Program-made: the position numbers and the translations under genes
The notes under the pieces: model-generated
Seen by the model: only the letters and a program-made list of their open reading frames with translations
What the model was told of the DNA's origin: nothing
Database searches by the model: none
Shown: in pieces, positions 46,187 through 57,206 of the stretch
Position numbering within the stretch: the stretch's first letter is position 1
How the letters are laid out: each line of letters begins with the position of its first letter
Assembly (NCBI RefSeq): GCF_001483965.1
Contig: NZ_CP010796.1
Location: 2,463,501 to 2,527,500 of the forward strand
DNA: 64,000 nt
Source of the DNA: Carnobacterium sp. CP1
Lineage (GTDB): Bacteria; Bacillota; Bacilli; Lactobacillales; Carnobacteriaceae
Direction: 5' to 3'

Positions 46187-46241
46187 AACAATGAGAGTCC
46201 CTTATGTATGGAATACATCAGAGAGGATTCTTATTGTTTTG
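46187..46241 (+). terminator. Hairpin terminator after the RodZ-like gene
   Basis: AACAATGAGAGTCC (46187-46200) pairs imperfectly with GGATTCTTATTGTT (46225-46238); an inner hairpin ATGTAT/ATACAT lies between. T-rich tail. Confidence 0.65.
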
Positions 46242-46283
46242 ATTTTAACGTACTTAGAAAAAGAATAGAGAGAAGGCGATGTT

Positions 46284-46865
46284 TTGAATTTACCTAATAA
46301 ACTTACGGTTGTTCGGATTATTATGATACCTGTATTTGTTATTATTTCCTTAGTTCCTTTGGATTGGGGTGTTTGGCATGTGTGGGGTTCAACCATTGAA
46401 ATCACCCAACTGAGTGCTGCAATTATTTTTGCTTTAGCTAGTTTAACCGATTGGTTAGATGGAAAGATTGCCCGTTCTAGAGGATTGGTAACTAATTTTG
46501 GAAAGTTTGCTGACCCTTTAGCCGATAAAATGTTGGTTATGACAGCTTTGATTGTTTTAGTTGGACAAGGACTTGCTCCTTCATGGGTAGTAGCTATTAT
46601 CGTCTGCCGCGAACTAGCTGTGACAGGTTTACGTTTATTGTTAGTAGAACAAGGTGGAACGGTGTTAGCAGCAGCATGGCCTGGAAAAATAAAAACGGCA
46701 ACACAAATGATTGCGATCATTTTGTTGCAGATCGACAATTTACCATTTGCAGCTTTAGGGATTCCAATGGCTAGCATCATGCTGTACATCTGTCTGTTTT
46801 TCACTATTTATTCGGGAATCGATTATTTTATTAAAAACAGTGCAGTATTTAAAGGATCTATGTAA
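46284..46865 (+). CDS. pgsA: CDP-diacylglycerol-glycerol-3-phosphate 3-phosphatidyltransferase
   Basis: A 193-residue membrane enzyme that makes phosphatidylglycerol phosphate, the entry to anionic phospholipids. The CDP-alcohol phosphotransferase motif D-G-x2-A-R-x8-G-x3-D-x3-D is complete (DWLDGKIARSRGLV then GKFADPLADK, about 60-83). Several hydrophobic spans. TTG start with AAGG 8 bases upstream. Same place as in Bacillus, before cinA-recA. Confidence 0.95.
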   Translation: MNLPNKLTVVRIIMIPVFVIISLVPLDWGVWHVWGSTIEITQLSAAIIFALASLTDWLDGKIARSRGLVTNFGKFADPLADKMLVMTALIVLVGQGLAPSWVVAIIVCRELAVTGLRLLLVEQGGTVLAAAWPGKIKTATQMIAIILLQIDNLPFAALGIPMASIMLYICLFFTIYSGIDYFIKNSAVFKGSM

Positions 46866-46875
46866 AAAAAATAGG

Positions 46876-46914
46876 AAGGAATGTTTTTAGTTAATTGAAG
46901 CATTCCTTTTTTTG
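46876..46914 (+). terminator. Terminator of pgsA
   Basis: AAGGAATG (46876-46883) pairs with CATTCCTT (46901-46908), followed by T7. Confidence 0.85.
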
Positions 46915-47051
46915 TTGCCTCTAACCTATGCTAAACTACTACTAAGTAAAATCTGACTAAGAACACCTTTATTGAGTCAGAGGTCATTAAAGAACGAGGA
47001 AAAAGACAAAAATAAATAAATAGTGCATATACTAAAGTAAGGAGAAAAAAG

Positions 47052-48326
47052 ATGAACGCTGAAATTATTGCTGTTGGAACGGAATTATTATTGGGACAGA
47101 TCGTCAATACGAATGCTGCTTTTTTATCGCAACAACTCGCAACGTTAGGAATTGATGTGTACCACCAAGTTGTTGTAGGAGATAATCCGACCCGATTAAA
47201 AGAAGTGATCAAAATAGCAGAACAAAGAAGCGATTTGCTAATTTTAACGGGTGGCTTAGGTCCTACTAAAGATGATTTGACTAAGCAAGTGCTGGCAGAA
47301 CATTTAAACAAAGAGTTGGTTTTGGATTCAGAGACTATGGCTAACATCACTGATTATCATAAAAAAATGAATCGGACAATGACGGAAAACAACCGGATGC
47401 AAGCACTGGTAATAGAAGGTGCAATGGTTTTGAAAAATCCGAATGGTTTAGCTGCTGGGATGTTTATCAAGCACAATGAGCAGACTTATTTACTATTTCC
47501 TGGTCCCCCGCATGAATTGAAAGCCATGTTTGTTCAAGAAGCAAAACCAATACTGCTAAGTTATGCTGATAAAGAAGATGTTTTAATGTCAAGAGTAATG
47601 CGTTTTTTTGGTATCGGAGAATCGCGTTTAGTTACTTTATTAGATGATTTGATCGAAACCCAAACCAATCCCACACTCGCTTCTTATGCGGGAGTCAATG
47701 AAGTGAGCGTGCGTTTGACGGCCAATGGAAGGACTGAGACGGATTGTCAAAAACTATTGGATGACTTAGAGGGAAAGATCCAAGACCGTGTAGGAGACTA
47801 TTTATATGGGTATGGGGAAGAGACGCGCTTGGTCGAAGTAGTTGGTGAGCTGATCAAAAAACAACAATTGACTCTAACAGCTGCAGAGAGCCTGACAGGT
47901 GGAGCTTTTCAAAGTATGTTGACAACGACGGCTGGCGTTTCTGAATACTTTGAAGGGGGAGTAGTGACATATAGCAATCGTATAAAAGAAGACATCCTCG
48001 GTGTATCAAAAGAGACCATTGAACAATATGGGGTAGTCAGTGCACACTGCGCCATTGAAATGGCACAATGTGTTAAGAATCAATTTGGAACAGATATCGG
48101 TGTCTCCTTTACCGGTGTTGCAGGTCCTGCAGAATTAGAAGGACAAAAATCAGGAACGGTTTGGATTGGCTATGCTTTTAAAGATACCGTTTCTTATGCT
48201 AAATGCTTCCATTTTGGAAAAGGGCGCAACAGCAATCGCGAACAAGCAGTCTTATCGGCTCTGGATATGATCCGACGAGAATTGTTAGGGAAACCTATTG
48301 AGGGAAAAACTTATCTAAAAGATTAA
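47052..48326 (+). CDS. cinA: CinA, competence/damage-inducible protein
   Basis: A 424-residue protein with an N-terminal MoCF-like/COG1058 domain (1-170; starts NAEIIAVGTELLLGQIVNTN, then TGGLGPTKDDLT) and a C-terminal CinA domain with AAESLTGGAF near 280 and SFTGVAGP near 358. The COG1058 part hydrolyses ADP-ribose in some bacteria, and the C-terminal part deamidates NMN, so NAD recycling is the best-supported activity. In streptococci cinA-recA is competence-induced. GTAAGGAGAA precedes the ATG. recA follows with its own promoter. Confidence 0.94.
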   Translation: MNAEIIAVGTELLLGQIVNTNAAFLSQQLATLGIDVYHQVVVGDNPTRLKEVIKIAEQRSDLLILTGGLGPTKDDLTKQVLAEHLNKELVLDSETMANITDYHKKMNRTMTENNRMQALVIEGAMVLKNPNGLAAGMFIKHNEQTYLLFPGPPHELKAMFVQEAKPILLSYADKEDVLMSRVMRFFGIGESRLVTLLDDLIETQTNPTLASYAGVNEVSVRLTANGRTETDCQKLLDDLEGKIQDRVGDYLYGYGEETRLVEVVGELIKKQQLTLTAAESLTGGAFQSMLTTTAGVSEYFEGGVVTYSNRIKEDILGVSKETIEQYGVVSAHCAIEMAQCVKNQFGTDIGVSFTGVAGPAELEGQKSGTVWIGYAFKDTVSYAKCFHFGKGRNSNREQAVLSALDMIRRELLGKPIEGKTYLKD

Positions 48327-48348
48327 AAAACCTGTTGGAAAAACAAAC

Positions 48349-48362
48349 CGAATGTTTGTTCG
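48349..48362 (+). promoter_or_regulatory. Candidate LexA/DinR (SOS) box of recA
   Basis: CGAATGTTTGTTCG at 48349-48362 matches the Gram-positive SOS box CGAAC-N4-GTTCG with one mismatch. It ends 8 bp before the recA -35. The same palindrome also forms a weak hairpin after cinA (AACAAAC/GTTTGTT), so part of the match could reflect that hairpin. Confidence 0.5.
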
Positions 48363-48370
48363 CTTTTTTC

Positions 48371-48399
48371 TTGCTTTTAAATCAAAAAAAAGTTATAAT
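48371..48399 (+). promoter_or_regulatory. Promoter of recA
   Basis: TTGCTT (48371-48376), 17 bp, TATAAT (48394-48399). About 80 bp before the ATG. Confidence 0.8.
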
Positions 48400-48479
48400 A
48401 AGACTTGCGAGACTAATTAAAACAACTAACTAATTGAATGAATTTTGACAGATAGAAAGTAGTCAAGGAGGACACATTA

Positions 48480-49562
48480 ATGGCAGAAGACCGTAAACAA
48501 GCATTAGATGCAGCATTGAAAAAGATTGAAAAAAACTTTGGTAAAGGTTCCGTAATGAAACTAGGGGAAAAAATCGATACCCGTATTTCTACTGTTCCAA
48601 GTGGCTCTTTAGCACTGGATGTTGCATTAGGAGTGGGCGGTTTCCCAAGAGGCCGAATCATTGAAGTTTATGGACCAGAAAGTTCTGGTAAAACTACAGT
48701 AGCACTGCACGCTGTGGCAGAAGTTCAAAAACAAGGCGGAATTGCCGCTTTTATTGATGCAGAAAATGCTCTAGATCCTAAATATGCTGCGGCATTAGGA
48801 GTAGACATTGATGAATTGCTTTTATCACAACCCGATACCGGTGAACAAGGACTAGAAATTGCTGATGCATTAGTATCAAGTGGAGCAGTTGACATCGTTG
48901 TAATTGACTCAGTAGCTGCTTTAGTACCGCGTGCAGAAATTGAAGGCGAAATGGGGGACAGTCATGTAGGGCTGCAAGCTCGTTTGATGTCTCAAGCTTT
49001 GCGTAAATTATCCGGTTCAATCAATAAAACAAAAACCATTGCGCTATTCATCAACCAAATTCGTGAAAAAGTTGGTGTGATGTTTGGTAACCCGGAAATT
49101 ACTCCTGGTGGACGTGCTCTAAAATTCTATGCAACAGTTCGTTTAGAAGTAAGACGTGCAGAACAAATTAAACAAGGCACGGATATTATGGGAAACCGTA
49201 CAAAAATCAAGGTCGTAAAAAACAAAGTAGCGCCGCCTTTCAGAGTGGCTGAAGTGGATATTATGTACGGAGAAGGGATTTCACAAGTCGGCGAGTTAGT
49301 AGATATGGGGTCAGAAAAAGACATCATTGATAAGTCGGGTGCTTGGTATTCTTATGAAGGCGAACGTATTGGTCAAGGACGCGAAAATGCTAAAAAATAC
49401 TTTATAGACCATCCTGAATTACGAGCTGAAATCGAAGAAAAAGTTCGAGCAGCTTATGGTATTGGAGATGCACCAGCAGAGCCTGTTGAATCTGCTAAAC
49501 CAGAAGAAATAAAAGAAGCAAAAGCAACTGTTAAAAAGAAAATTGCACCAGAAGAGATATAA
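48480..49562 (+). CDS. recA: Recombinase RecA
   Basis: A 360-residue strand-exchange ATPase. Walker A GPESSGKT at 65-72, Walker [12 protein letters not shown] near 139-149, loop L1 region [12 protein letters not shown], loop L2 with [17 protein letters not shown] and the C-terminal acidic/Lys-rich tail. AAGGAGGA precedes the ATG. It serves homologous repair, SOS induction and processing of DNA taken up through the comG machinery. Confidence 0.98.
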   Translation: MAEDRKQALDAALKKIEKNFGKGSVMKLGEKIDTRISTVPSGSLALDVALGVGGFPRGRIIEVYGPESSGKTTVALHAVAEVQKQGGIAAFIDAENALDPKYAAALGVDIDELLLSQPDTGEQGLEIADALVSSGAVDIVVIDSVAALVPRAEIEGEMGDSHVGLQARLMSQALRKLSGSINKTKTIALFINQIREKVGVMFGNPEITPGGRALKFYATVRLEVRRAEQIKQGTDIMGNRTKIKVVKNKVAPPFRVAEVDIMYGEGISQVGELVDMGSEKDIIDKSGAWYSYEGERIGQGRENAKKYFIDHPELRAEIEEKVRAAYGIGDAPAEPVESAKPEEIKEAKATVKKKIAPEEI

Positions 49563-49579
49563 ACTTTATTAATAAGCCT

Positions 49580-49616
49580 AACAAAAAAACCATTCGTTTA
49601 GATTGGTTTTTTTGTT
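49580..49616 (+). terminator. Terminator of recA
   Basis: AACAAAAAAACCA (49580-49592) pairs with TTGGTTTTTTTGTT (49603-49616). Strong and T-rich. Confidence 0.88.
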
Positions 49617-49721
49617 ATAGAGAAAAATGAAAAAGATAAAGGAAAATAATCGATAAAATAGGATAGCGTTCTCATTTCAGGAACAAAAATGACCGAAACA
49701 CCTCTAAAAAACATTATTAAG

Positions 49722-49750
49722 TTGACATGTTTGATGAGGACAATTAAAAT
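49722..49750 (+). promoter_or_regulatory. Promoter of rny; remainder of the recA-rny interval
   Basis: TTGACA (49722-49727), 17 bp, TAAAAT (49745-49750). The 312-bp interval 49563-49874 otherwise holds the recA terminator and an AT-rich leader of about 115 nt with no gene that I can support. Confidence 0.75.
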
Positions 49751-49874
49751 TAAGATATCTATTACTTTATCTTTAGATAACAGGTAGGTTTTATTGGTAA
49801 ATAAGTGTGTAGCTCTACCAAATAATTGATAAATAATAAATGACAAATTAAATATATGATACGGAGGTGGAAGA

Positions 49875-51434
49875 ATGAATTTTATCAGTATAGCCTTCGC
49901 TATCGTTACTTTAGTTGTCGGTCTTTTTGTAGGATATGCTATCCGCAAATCAACCCATGAAAAAGAACTGGCTGGTGCTAGAAACACTGCAACTGGAATA
50001 TTGGATGAAGCACAAAGAGAAGCAGAAACCATGAAAAAGGAAGCGATGTTAGAAGCGAAGGATGAAAACTACAAATACCGAACTGAAATTGAAACTGAGC
50101 TGAAAGAGCGAAGAAATGAGGTTCTAAGACAAGAAAATCGTTTGGTACAACGGGAAGATAACATCGACCGTAAAAATGATGGCTTAGAAAAGCGTGAACA
50201 ACTGCTTGAAGCAAAAGAAGAGAAATTAAGTTCAAGACAACAACTAGTGGACGATTTGGAGAAGAAAGCGAAAGAATTGGTTGAGCAACAAGAAACCGAA
50301 CTAGAACGTGTAGCTGCACTTTCAAGAGAAGATGCGAAACACATTATTATTCAAGAAACAGAAGATGACCTGTCACACGAATTTGCGGTAATGGTCAAAC
50401 ATTCAGAAGAAAAAGCTAAAGAAGAAGGCGATCGCCGTGCGCGTAACTTGATCGCTTTGGCCATTCAACGGTGTGCTGCAGATCAAGTATCCGAATCAAC
50501 AGTTTCCGTGGTTACCTTACCAAATGATGAAATGAAAGGCCGCATCATTGGACGAGAAGGACGGAATATCCGAGCTTTGGAAACATTGACCGGTATTGAT
50601 TTGATTATCGATGATACGCCAGAAGCGGTTATTTTAAGCGGCTTTGATCCGATTCGTCGTGAGATTGCTCGTATGACGCTTGAAAAATTGATTCAAGACG
50701 GCAGAATTCATCCGGCCCGAATTGAAGAAATGGTTGAAAAATCACGTAAAGAAATGGATGAACGTATTAGAGAAATTGGAGAACAAGCGACCTTTGAAGT
50801 GGGAGTCCATTCCATTCATCCAGATATTATCAAGATATTAGGACGCTTGCGTTTCAGAACAAGCTATGGGCAAAATGTTTTGCAGCATTCGATTGAAGTT
50901 GCAAAATTAGCGGGCGTATTAGCTGCTGAATTAGGCGAAGATGTGACTTTGGCTAAACGTGCAGGCTTGTTGCATGATATTGGTAAAGCTTTAGATCATG
51001 AAGTTGAAGGTTCACATGTAGAGATTGGCGCAGAAATCGCAATGCGCTATAAAGAAAACTCAACTGTGATCAACGCTATTGCTTCTCATCATGGCGATAT
51101 TGAAGCCACATCTGTGATTTCTGTTTTAGTCGCTGCTGCGGATGCTTTATCTGCTGCTAGACCAGGAGCAAGAAGCGAATCGCTTGAGAATTACATTCAT
51201 CGTTTAGAAAAATTAGAAAGTATTTCTAATGGTTTTGAAGGAGTAGAACAAAGTTACGCCATACAAGCCGGACGCGAAATCAGAATTATGGTTAAACCAG
51301 ATAAAGTTGATGATTTGGAAGCTGTAAGTTTGGCGCGTAATGTCCGCAATCTGATTGAAGATGAGTTAGATTATCCAGGACATATCAAAGTAACGGTTAT
51401 TCGTGAAACACGAGCGATCGAGTACGCAAAATAA
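49875..51434 (+). CDS. rny: Ribonuclease Y
   Basis: A 519-residue membrane-tethered endoribonuclease that begins mRNA decay. One N-terminal span (about 4-23), a long charged coiled coil (about 30-195), a KH domain (near 205-270; [15 protein letters not shown]) and an HD domain with [12 protein letters not shown] (near 360-371). GGAGGTGG precedes the ATG. Same place as rny (ymdA) in Bacillus, followed by ymdB. Length matches the family exactly (about 520). Confidence 0.96.
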   Translation: MNFISIAFAIVTLVVGLFVGYAIRKSTHEKELAGARNTATGILDEAQREAETMKKEAMLEAKDENYKYRTEIETELKERRNEVLRQENRLVQREDNIDRKNDGLEKREQLLEAKEEKLSSRQQLVDDLEKKAKELVEQQETELERVAALSREDAKHIIIQETEDDLSHEFAVMVKHSEEKAKEEGDRRARNLIALAIQRCAADQVSESTVSVVTLPNDEMKGRIIGREGRNIRALETLTGIDLIIDDTPEAVILSGFDPIRREIARMTLEKLIQDGRIHPARIEEMVEKSRKEMDERIREIGEQATFEVGVHSIHPDIIKILGRLRFRTSYGQNVLQHSIEVAKLAGVLAAELGEDVTLAKRAGLLHDIGKALDHEVEGSHVEIGAEIAMRYKENSTVINAIASHHGDIEATSVISVLVAAADALSAARPGARSESLENYIHRLEKLESISNGFEGVEQSYAIQAGREIRIMVKPDKVDDLEAVSLARNVRNLIEDELDYPGHIKVTVIRETRAIEYAK

Positions 51435-51448
51435 AATGAGAATCAATG

Positions 51449-51486
51449 AAAAAACGAGACGACTATGCTTTAGTTGTCTCGTTTTT
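51449..51486 (+). terminator. Terminator of rny
   Basis: AAAAAACGAGACGACTA (51449-51465) pairs with TAGTTGTCTCGTTTTT (51471-51486). Strong. Confidence 0.9.
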
Positions 51487-51529
51487 CGTTTAAGCTGTAA
51501 AAGAAAGGAATGTTTTTTCGTGGCTTTTC

Positions 51530-51558
51530 TTTACACAGATTTATTGTTAAAATAGAAT
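51530..51558 (+). promoter_or_regulatory. Promoter of ymdB-mutSL
   Basis: TTTACA (51530-51535), 17 bp, TAGAAT (51553-51558), 31 bp before ymdB. Confidence 0.75.
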
Positions 51559-51589
51559 AGATGCAACTAATAGAGAAGAGGCAATAAAC

Positions 51590-52393
51590 ATGAGATTATT
51601 ATTTATTGGAGATGTCGTAGGTTCGATGGGCCGGGAAATGGTACACGATCATTTAGCAAAGTTAAAGCAAAAGTACAAACCTCAAGTCACCATTTTAAAC
51701 GGCGAAAATGCAGCAGCAGGACGCGGAATTACCGAGAAAATTTATAAAGGTTTTTTACAAGATGGCGTAGATATTGTAACCATGGGAAACCATACTTGGG
51801 ACAATCGAGAAATTTTCGAATTTATTGAAGATGCAAAAAAAATGATTCGACCGGCTAACTTTCCTGAAGGTACGCCTGGGAAAGGCATTGCTTATATTAA
51901 AGTGAATCAATTGGAATTGGCTGTTATCAATCTACATGGACGAGTGTTTATGTCAGATGTTGATGATCCTTTCCGAAAAGCAGATGAACTTGTTGAAGAA
52001 GCTGGTCAACGCACACCTTTGATTTTTGTTGACTTCCATGCTGAAACAACCAGTGAAAAACAAGCGATGGGCTGGTATCTTGATGGTCGCGTATCGGCTG
52101 TTGTTGGCACTCATACTCATGTTCAAACGAATGATGCGCGCATTCTACCTGCAGGCACAGCTTATTTGACCGATGCAGGTATGACAGGACCGTACGATGA
52201 AGTTTTGGGTATGAACCGTGATGCAGTAATAAAACGCTTTTTAACCCAAATGCCGACACGTTTTGAAGTGCCTAAAGAAGGACGTAAAATTTTATCCGGT
52301 TGTTTTATTGAACTTGATGATACAACGGGAGCAGCAAAAAAAATTGAACCAATCGTTATCAATGATGATCGACCATTTGGCGGAGACTTTTAA
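51590..52393 (+). CDS. ymdB: YmdB family metallophosphoesterase
   Basis: A 267-residue calcineurin-like phosphoesterase of the TIGR00282/YmdB family, a 2',3'-cyclic nucleotide phosphodiesterase in Bacillus that affects motility and biofilm choice. Metal motifs: GDVVGSMGR (Asp8), NGENAAAG, MGNHTWDN (Asn, His), VDFHAE (His) and VVGTHTHVQT (paired His). The family end (GGDF) is present. Follows rny as in Bacillus, and probably heads the transcript into mutSL. Confidence 0.94.
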   Translation: MRLLFIGDVVGSMGREMVHDHLAKLKQKYKPQVTILNGENAAAGRGITEKIYKGFLQDGVDIVTMGNHTWDNREIFEFIEDAKKMIRPANFPEGTPGKGIAYIKVNQLELAVINLHGRVFMSDVDDPFRKADELVEEAGQRTPLIFVDFHAETTSEKQAMGWYLDGRVSAVVGTHTHVQTNDARILPAGTAYLTDAGMTGPYDEVLGMNRDAVIKRFLTQMPTRFEVPKEGRKILSGCFIELDDTTGAAKKIEPIVINDDRPFGGDF

Positions 52394-52450
52394 TCAAAGG
52401 GACATAAAAACAGGAAAAACAAAAGGAAAGTATGAAAAGGGGGGATTAGC

Positions 52451-55075
52451 ATGCCGCAAAAAACACAACATACCCCAATGATGGTGCAATATTTAGGAAT
52501 CAAAGAGCAGTATCCAGACGCCTTTTTATTTTATCGCCTGGGAGACTTTTATGAGCTGTTCAATGAAGATGCGATCAAAGCATCACAATTACTGGAAGTT
52601 ACTTTAACGACACGAAATAAAAATGCAGAAAATCCTATTCCAATGTGCGGCGTACCTTACCATGCTGCAAAAGGGTACATTGATGTTTTGATTGAAAAAG
52701 GCTATAAAGTGGCAATCTGCGAACAAGTAGAAGACCCAAAAACGGCTAAAGGTATGGTGAAACGTGAAGTTGTTCAGCTGATTACACCTGGTACGGCAAT
52801 GGATTCTAAAACGATCGATGCAAAAACCAATAATTATTTGGCTGCTCTTTCGGTCACAGAAGAACAACAAATAACTATCGCCTATGCTGATTTAAGTACC
52901 GGCGAGCTGAAGGCTGCCCAACTAACTTCAATTGATGATGTTATCAATGAATTAAGCAGTTTAAAAACAAAAGAAGTTGTTTTTAAAGAAGCTGAGCATA
53001 TTGAGCTGCAAACAGAATTACAGACAAAATTAGGCATACTGATCTCAACACAAAAAGACATTGAAGAAAATGCTGAATTTGCCTACTTGTCTAGTGAAGT
53101 AGAAAACACAGGTATTTTGTCGGTATTAAAAATTTTATTGTCTTATTTAAGTGTGACTCAAAAGAGAAGTTTAGCGCATTTACAAAAAGCAGAAGTTTAT
53201 ACACCGACACACTACTTAAAAATGGATCATTATTCTAAACACAATTTAGAGTTGGTTACATCTATTCGAACGGGCCAAAAAAAAGGTACCTTGCTTTGGC
53301 TAGTAGATGAAACAAAAACGGCAATGGGAGGACGCTTACTGAAACAATGGATTGACCGACCGTTGATTCAAGAAACCGCGATTCGCGCTCGACAAGACAT
53401 TGTGGAAAGTTTAGTGAATCACTTTTTTGAACGAACCGATTTAAATGAAGCATTGACGCGAGTATATGATTTAGAACGTCTGGCGGGCAGAGTAGCTTTT
53501 GGGAATGTAAACGGCCGTGATTTAATTCAGTTGAAAACCTCTTTAGTACAGATTCCTCAATTAAAAGAGATCATTGAACTAATGAATAAAAATGAATGGG
53601 ATTCGTTGTTGTCTGATTTAGATACGGTGCCAGAAGTTGTGTCTTTGATTGAGAATGCTATCAATGATGATGCACCTTTATCGTTGAAAGACGGCAGTGT
53701 AATCAATGATGGATTCAATCAAACCTTGGATCAGTACCGAGATGCTATGCGCAACGGCAAACGATGGATTGCTCAATTAGAAGCAGAAGAACGCGAAAAA
53801 ACCGGCATAAAGACCTTGAAAATCGGCTATAATCGTGTATTCGGTTATTATATTGAAATTACTAAGTCCAATTTGGCCAATTTGCCAGAAGGAACGTATG
53901 AACGGAAACAAACGTTAGCGAATGCTGAGCGATTCATTACTCCGGAATTAAAAGAGAAAGAAACTTTGATTTTGGAAGCAGAAGAAAAATCGTTAGCATT
54001 AGAATACCGTTTGTTCACAGAAGTGAGAGAGACTGTTAAAGCTTATATTGAACGGTTGCAGTTATTAGCGAAGACAGTAGCAACGATTGATGTATTGCAA
54101 AGTTTTGCAACCATCAGTGAAAAGTATCATTACGTTCGTCCTGAACTGACATTTGACAGCCAAGACTTGATGTTGGTCAATGGACGCCATCCGGTGGTTG
54201 AAAAAGTTTTAGGTCAACAAACGTACGTCCCGAATAGTGTGGAGATGGATGCTAATACAGAAATCATGTTGATTACCGGACCAAACATGTCGGGGAAAAG
54301 TACTTATATGCGTCAATTGGCTTTAACGGTTATCTTGGCGCAAATGGGCTGTTTTGTACCAGCAGAAACCGCTAATCTGCCTGTTTTTGATCAGATATTT
54401 ACTCGAATCGGAGCAGCGGATGATTTGATTTCTGGTCAAAGTACGTTTATGGTCGAAATGATGGAAGCTAACCAAGCATTGCGTCATGCGACTTCTAATA
54501 GTTTGATTTTATTCGATGAAATCGGACGGGGAACGGCGACTTTTGACGGGATGGCTTTAGCAGAAGCTATCATAGAATACATTCACAAACACGTGCATGC
54601 TAAAACCTTGTTTTCAACGCATTATCATGAATTGACGGTACTAGAAGAAGAGTTACCTGGACTGGTCAATACCCATGTAGGCGCCGTTGAAGAAGACGGC
54701 GAATTGATTTTTTTGCATAAAATGCTGCCAGGGCCAGCTGATAAAAGTTACGGGATCCATGTAGCCAAATTAGCCGGATTGCCAAATAGCTTATTATCTA
54801 GAGCAGCCGTTATTTTAGAGCGGTTAGAACAAAAAGAAGAAATCGTTTTAGGAAATCACACAGAGCCGAAAAATGTTCCACTTTCCAATGTGATGAAAGA
54901 AGAACCTACATCTGTTGGGGTATCGGAAGCAGCAGAAGGGCAATTGTCTTTATTTGGAGCACTAGACGAAACGGAATCAACGGTCATTAAAACTCTAACA
55001 GAGTTGAATTTACTCACGATGACGCCTTTAGAAGCGTTGAATGCCTTACATCAGCTCCAGCAACAATTAAATTAA
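52451..55075 (+). CDS. mutS: DNA mismatch repair protein MutS
   Basis: An 874-residue mismatch sensor. The N-terminal mismatch-binding domain has the F-x-E-type motif in [14 protein letters not shown] (Phe34, Glu36). Connector, lever and clamp domains follow. The ATPase has Walker [10 protein letters not shown] (about 616-624), Walker [12 protein letters not shown], the ABC signature STFMVEM and the His of STHYHE. A C-terminal tail for MutL/beta contacts ends [17 protein letters not shown] precedes the ATG. mutL starts 38 bp on. Confidence 0.97.
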   Translation: MPQKTQHTPMMVQYLGIKEQYPDAFLFYRLGDFYELFNEDAIKASQLLEVTLTTRNKNAENPIPMCGVPYHAAKGYIDVLIEKGYKVAICEQVEDPKTAKGMVKREVVQLITPGTAMDSKTIDAKTNNYLAALSVTEEQQITIAYADLSTGELKAAQLTSIDDVINELSSLKTKEVVFKEAEHIELQTELQTKLGILISTQKDIEENAEFAYLSSEVENTGILSVLKILLSYLSVTQKRSLAHLQKAEVYTPTHYLKMDHYSKHNLELVTSIRTGQKKGTLLWLVDETKTAMGGRLLKQWIDRPLIQETAIRARQDIVESLVNHFFERTDLNEALTRVYDLERLAGRVAFGNVNGRDLIQLKTSLVQIPQLKEIIELMNKNEWDSLLSDLDTVPEVVSLIENAINDDAPLSLKDGSVINDGFNQTLDQYRDAMRNGKRWIAQLEAEEREKTGIKTLKIGYNRVFGYYIEITKSNLANLPEGTYERKQTLANAERFITPELKEKETLILEAEEKSLALEYRLFTEVRETVKAYIERLQLLAKTVATIDVLQSFATISEKYHYVRPELTFDSQDLMLVNGRHPVVEKVLGQQTYVPNSVEMDANTEIMLITGPNMSGKSTYMRQLALTVILAQMGCFVPAETANLPVFDQIFTRIGAADDLISGQSTFMVEMMEANQALRHATSNSLILFDEIGRGTATFDGMALAEAIIEYIHKHVHAKTLFSTHYHELTVLEEELPGLVNTHVGAVEEDGELIFLHKMLPGPADKSYGIHVAKLAGLPNSLLSRAAVILERLEQKEEIVLGNHTEPKNVPLSNVMKEEPTSVGVSEAAEGQLSLFGALDETESTVIKTLTELNLLTMTPLEALNALHQLQQQLN

Positions 55076-55113
55076 GCAGATTGTTCCAGCGAGTAAAGAA
55101 AGGAGGAGAGAAA

Positions 55114-57072
55114 ATGGCGAAAATTCAAGAACTGTCAGAAATATTAGCGAACCAAATAGCGGCTGGTGAAGTTATCGAACGCCCAGCTTCAGTGGTGAAA
55201 GAGTTGATCGAAAATGCTATTGATGCAGGAAGCACGCAAATCGATATTCTTATTGAAGAAGCAGGGTTGAGAAAAATTCAAATCATTGACAATGGCGTTG
55301 GAATTGATTCAGATGAGGTCTTGAATGCATTTAAGCGGCATGCAACAAGCAAAATTTATTCACGCGATGACTTATTTCGCATTCGTACATTAGGTTTTCG
55401 AGGAGAAGCTTTGCCAAGTATCGCCTCTGTTTCTGAGATCACATTAGAAACCTCTACTGGTAGTCAGCAAGGAACATTTGTTAAGTTAAAAGGAGGACAA
55501 GTGATCGAAGAGCGGCCTAACCAAGCTAGAAAAGGAACGACGTTGACTGTAGAAAATTTGTTTTTCAATACGCCTGCTCGATTGAAATATGTTAAAACGC
55601 TGCAAACGGAACTTGCCAATGTAACAGACATTGTTAACCGTATGGCCTTGAGTCATCCACAAATAGCGTTTCGTTTGGTTCATGATGGCAATCAGTTGAC
55701 GCGCACTGCTGGAAACGGCGATTTAAAACAAACGTTGGCTGGCATATATGGGGTTTCAACTGCAAAAAAAATGCGAAAAATAGAAAAAGAAGATTTAGAC
55801 TTCAAAATTTCAGGCTATATTTCATTGCCTGAAATTACACGAGCTAGTCGAAACTATATTTCTATTATTATTAACGGCCGGTACATTAAAAATTATTTAC
55901 TCAATAAGGCGATTATCGCCGGTTATCGTTCAAAATTAATGGTGGGGCGTTTTCCAATAGCTGTTATTGAAATTGATATTGACCCCCTTCTGATTGATGT
56001 TAATGTTCATCCTACAAAACAAGAAGTGCGTATCAGCAAAGAAAAAGAATTGATGGAGCTTATTGAAGCCGCCATTAACGAATGTTTAAGCGGAGAGCAG
56101 TTGATTCCTGAAGCATTGGGAAATTTGGGCTTTAAAAAAGAAACGCAACAAGCGCAGCAACCTACGGAACAAACACGGTTAGATTTTGCACAATCTAGCA
56201 GCGATGAAAAAGCAGAGCGGTCAATACCGTCAAATAATTGGCACACTATGCACTCACCACCAGCTGTTGAGCAAAGTCGATCAGTAGCATTTGAGGACAC
56301 GTCTGGACAGGAAATGAAGCCAGAGGATTTTGTGTTTAATGAAAAAACGGATTATTCAGCAAGCGATCAACTAGAAGACATGAAGAAAATCGCTTCCGTA
56401 TCAGACGCACATCGCCAACCCTATTTGCAAACAGCAGAAAAAATGTTAACAACAGAATCTCCGGAAAAAGACCAAGTAGCTCATTTGCCATTGTTAGAAT
56501 ACGTTGGTCAAATGCATGGCACGTATTTATTCGCACAAAATGAAAATGGGTTATATATCTTAGATCAACATGCGGCTCAAGAACGAATCAAATACGAATA
56601 TTTCCGGAAGAAAATTGGAGAGGTCAGTACTGATCTACAGGATTTATTGGTCCCTCTTTTGCTAGATTACCCAAGCAACGATGCCATCAAAATTAAAGAA
56701 AACCAAGAAGCTCTAGAAAAAGTCGGTATTTATTTGGAACCATTCGGACAGAATAGTTTTTTATTGAGAAGCCACCCGGTTTGGTTCAACCAAGGAGAAG
56801 AAGAAACGATTGTTAGAGAAATGATAGATTTGCTGTTAGAGCAAGGGACCGTTAATGTTGCTAAGTTCCGCGAAGCTTCCGCTATTATGATGAGTTGCAA
56901 AGGATCGATCAAAGCCAATCATTATCTGAATGATACCGAAGCTCGTGCGCTATTAGTAGACTTAGCAAAAACCGAGAACCCGTATAATTGTCCTCATGGT
57001 CGACCAGTATTGATCCAATTCACAACAAATGATATGGAAAAAATGTTTAAACGTATTCAAGATTCTCATTAA
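55114..57072 (+). CDS. mutL: DNA mismatch repair protein MutL (endonuclease type)
   Basis: A 652-residue GHKL ATPase that couples MutS to strand incision. ATP motifs: ENAIDAGST, DNGVGI, and FRGEALPSIASV. A variable linker (about 330-450) is followed by a dimerisation domain with the metal-binding endonuclease motif DQHAAQERIKYE and the CPHGRP motif near the C-terminus. This is the nicking class found in bacteria without MutH. ATG 55114 has GAGGAGA just upstream; the in-frame TTG at 55081 does not. Confidence 0.96.
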   Translation: MAKIQELSEILANQIAAGEVIERPASVVKELIENAIDAGSTQIDILIEEAGLRKIQIIDNGVGIDSDEVLNAFKRHATSKIYSRDDLFRIRTLGFRGEALPSIASVSEITLETSTGSQQGTFVKLKGGQVIEERPNQARKGTTLTVENLFFNTPARLKYVKTLQTELANVTDIVNRMALSHPQIAFRLVHDGNQLTRTAGNGDLKQTLAGIYGVSTAKKMRKIEKEDLDFKISGYISLPEITRASRNYISIIINGRYIKNYLLNKAIIAGYRSKLMVGRFPIAVIEIDIDPLLIDVNVHPTKQEVRISKEKELMELIEAAINECLSGEQLIPEALGNLGFKKETQQAQQPTEQTRLDFAQSSSDEKAERSIPSNNWHTMHSPPAVEQSRSVAFEDTSGQEMKPEDFVFNEKTDYSASDQLEDMKKIASVSDAHRQPYLQTAEKMLTTESPEKDQVAHLPLLEYVGQMHGTYLFAQNENGLYILDQHAAQERIKYEYFRKKIGEVSTDLQDLLVPLLLDYPSNDAIKIKENQEALEKVGIYLEPFGQNSFLLRSHPVWFNQGEEETIVREMIDLLLEQGTVNVAKFREASAIMMSCKGSIKANHYLNDTEARALLVDLAKTENPYNCPHGRPVLIQFTTNDMEKMFKRIQDSH

Positions 57073-57206
57073 ATGAATGAGATAGGAAAGCGAACCGATA
57101 AGTTGAAGCTTAGCATTAAATGAGCTAAAATAAATAGAGGCGCTATGGATGATTTAAGCAAAATCAAATCAGAAATGTGTTTTTAGAACTAGAGAGGAGC
57201 CTTAAA

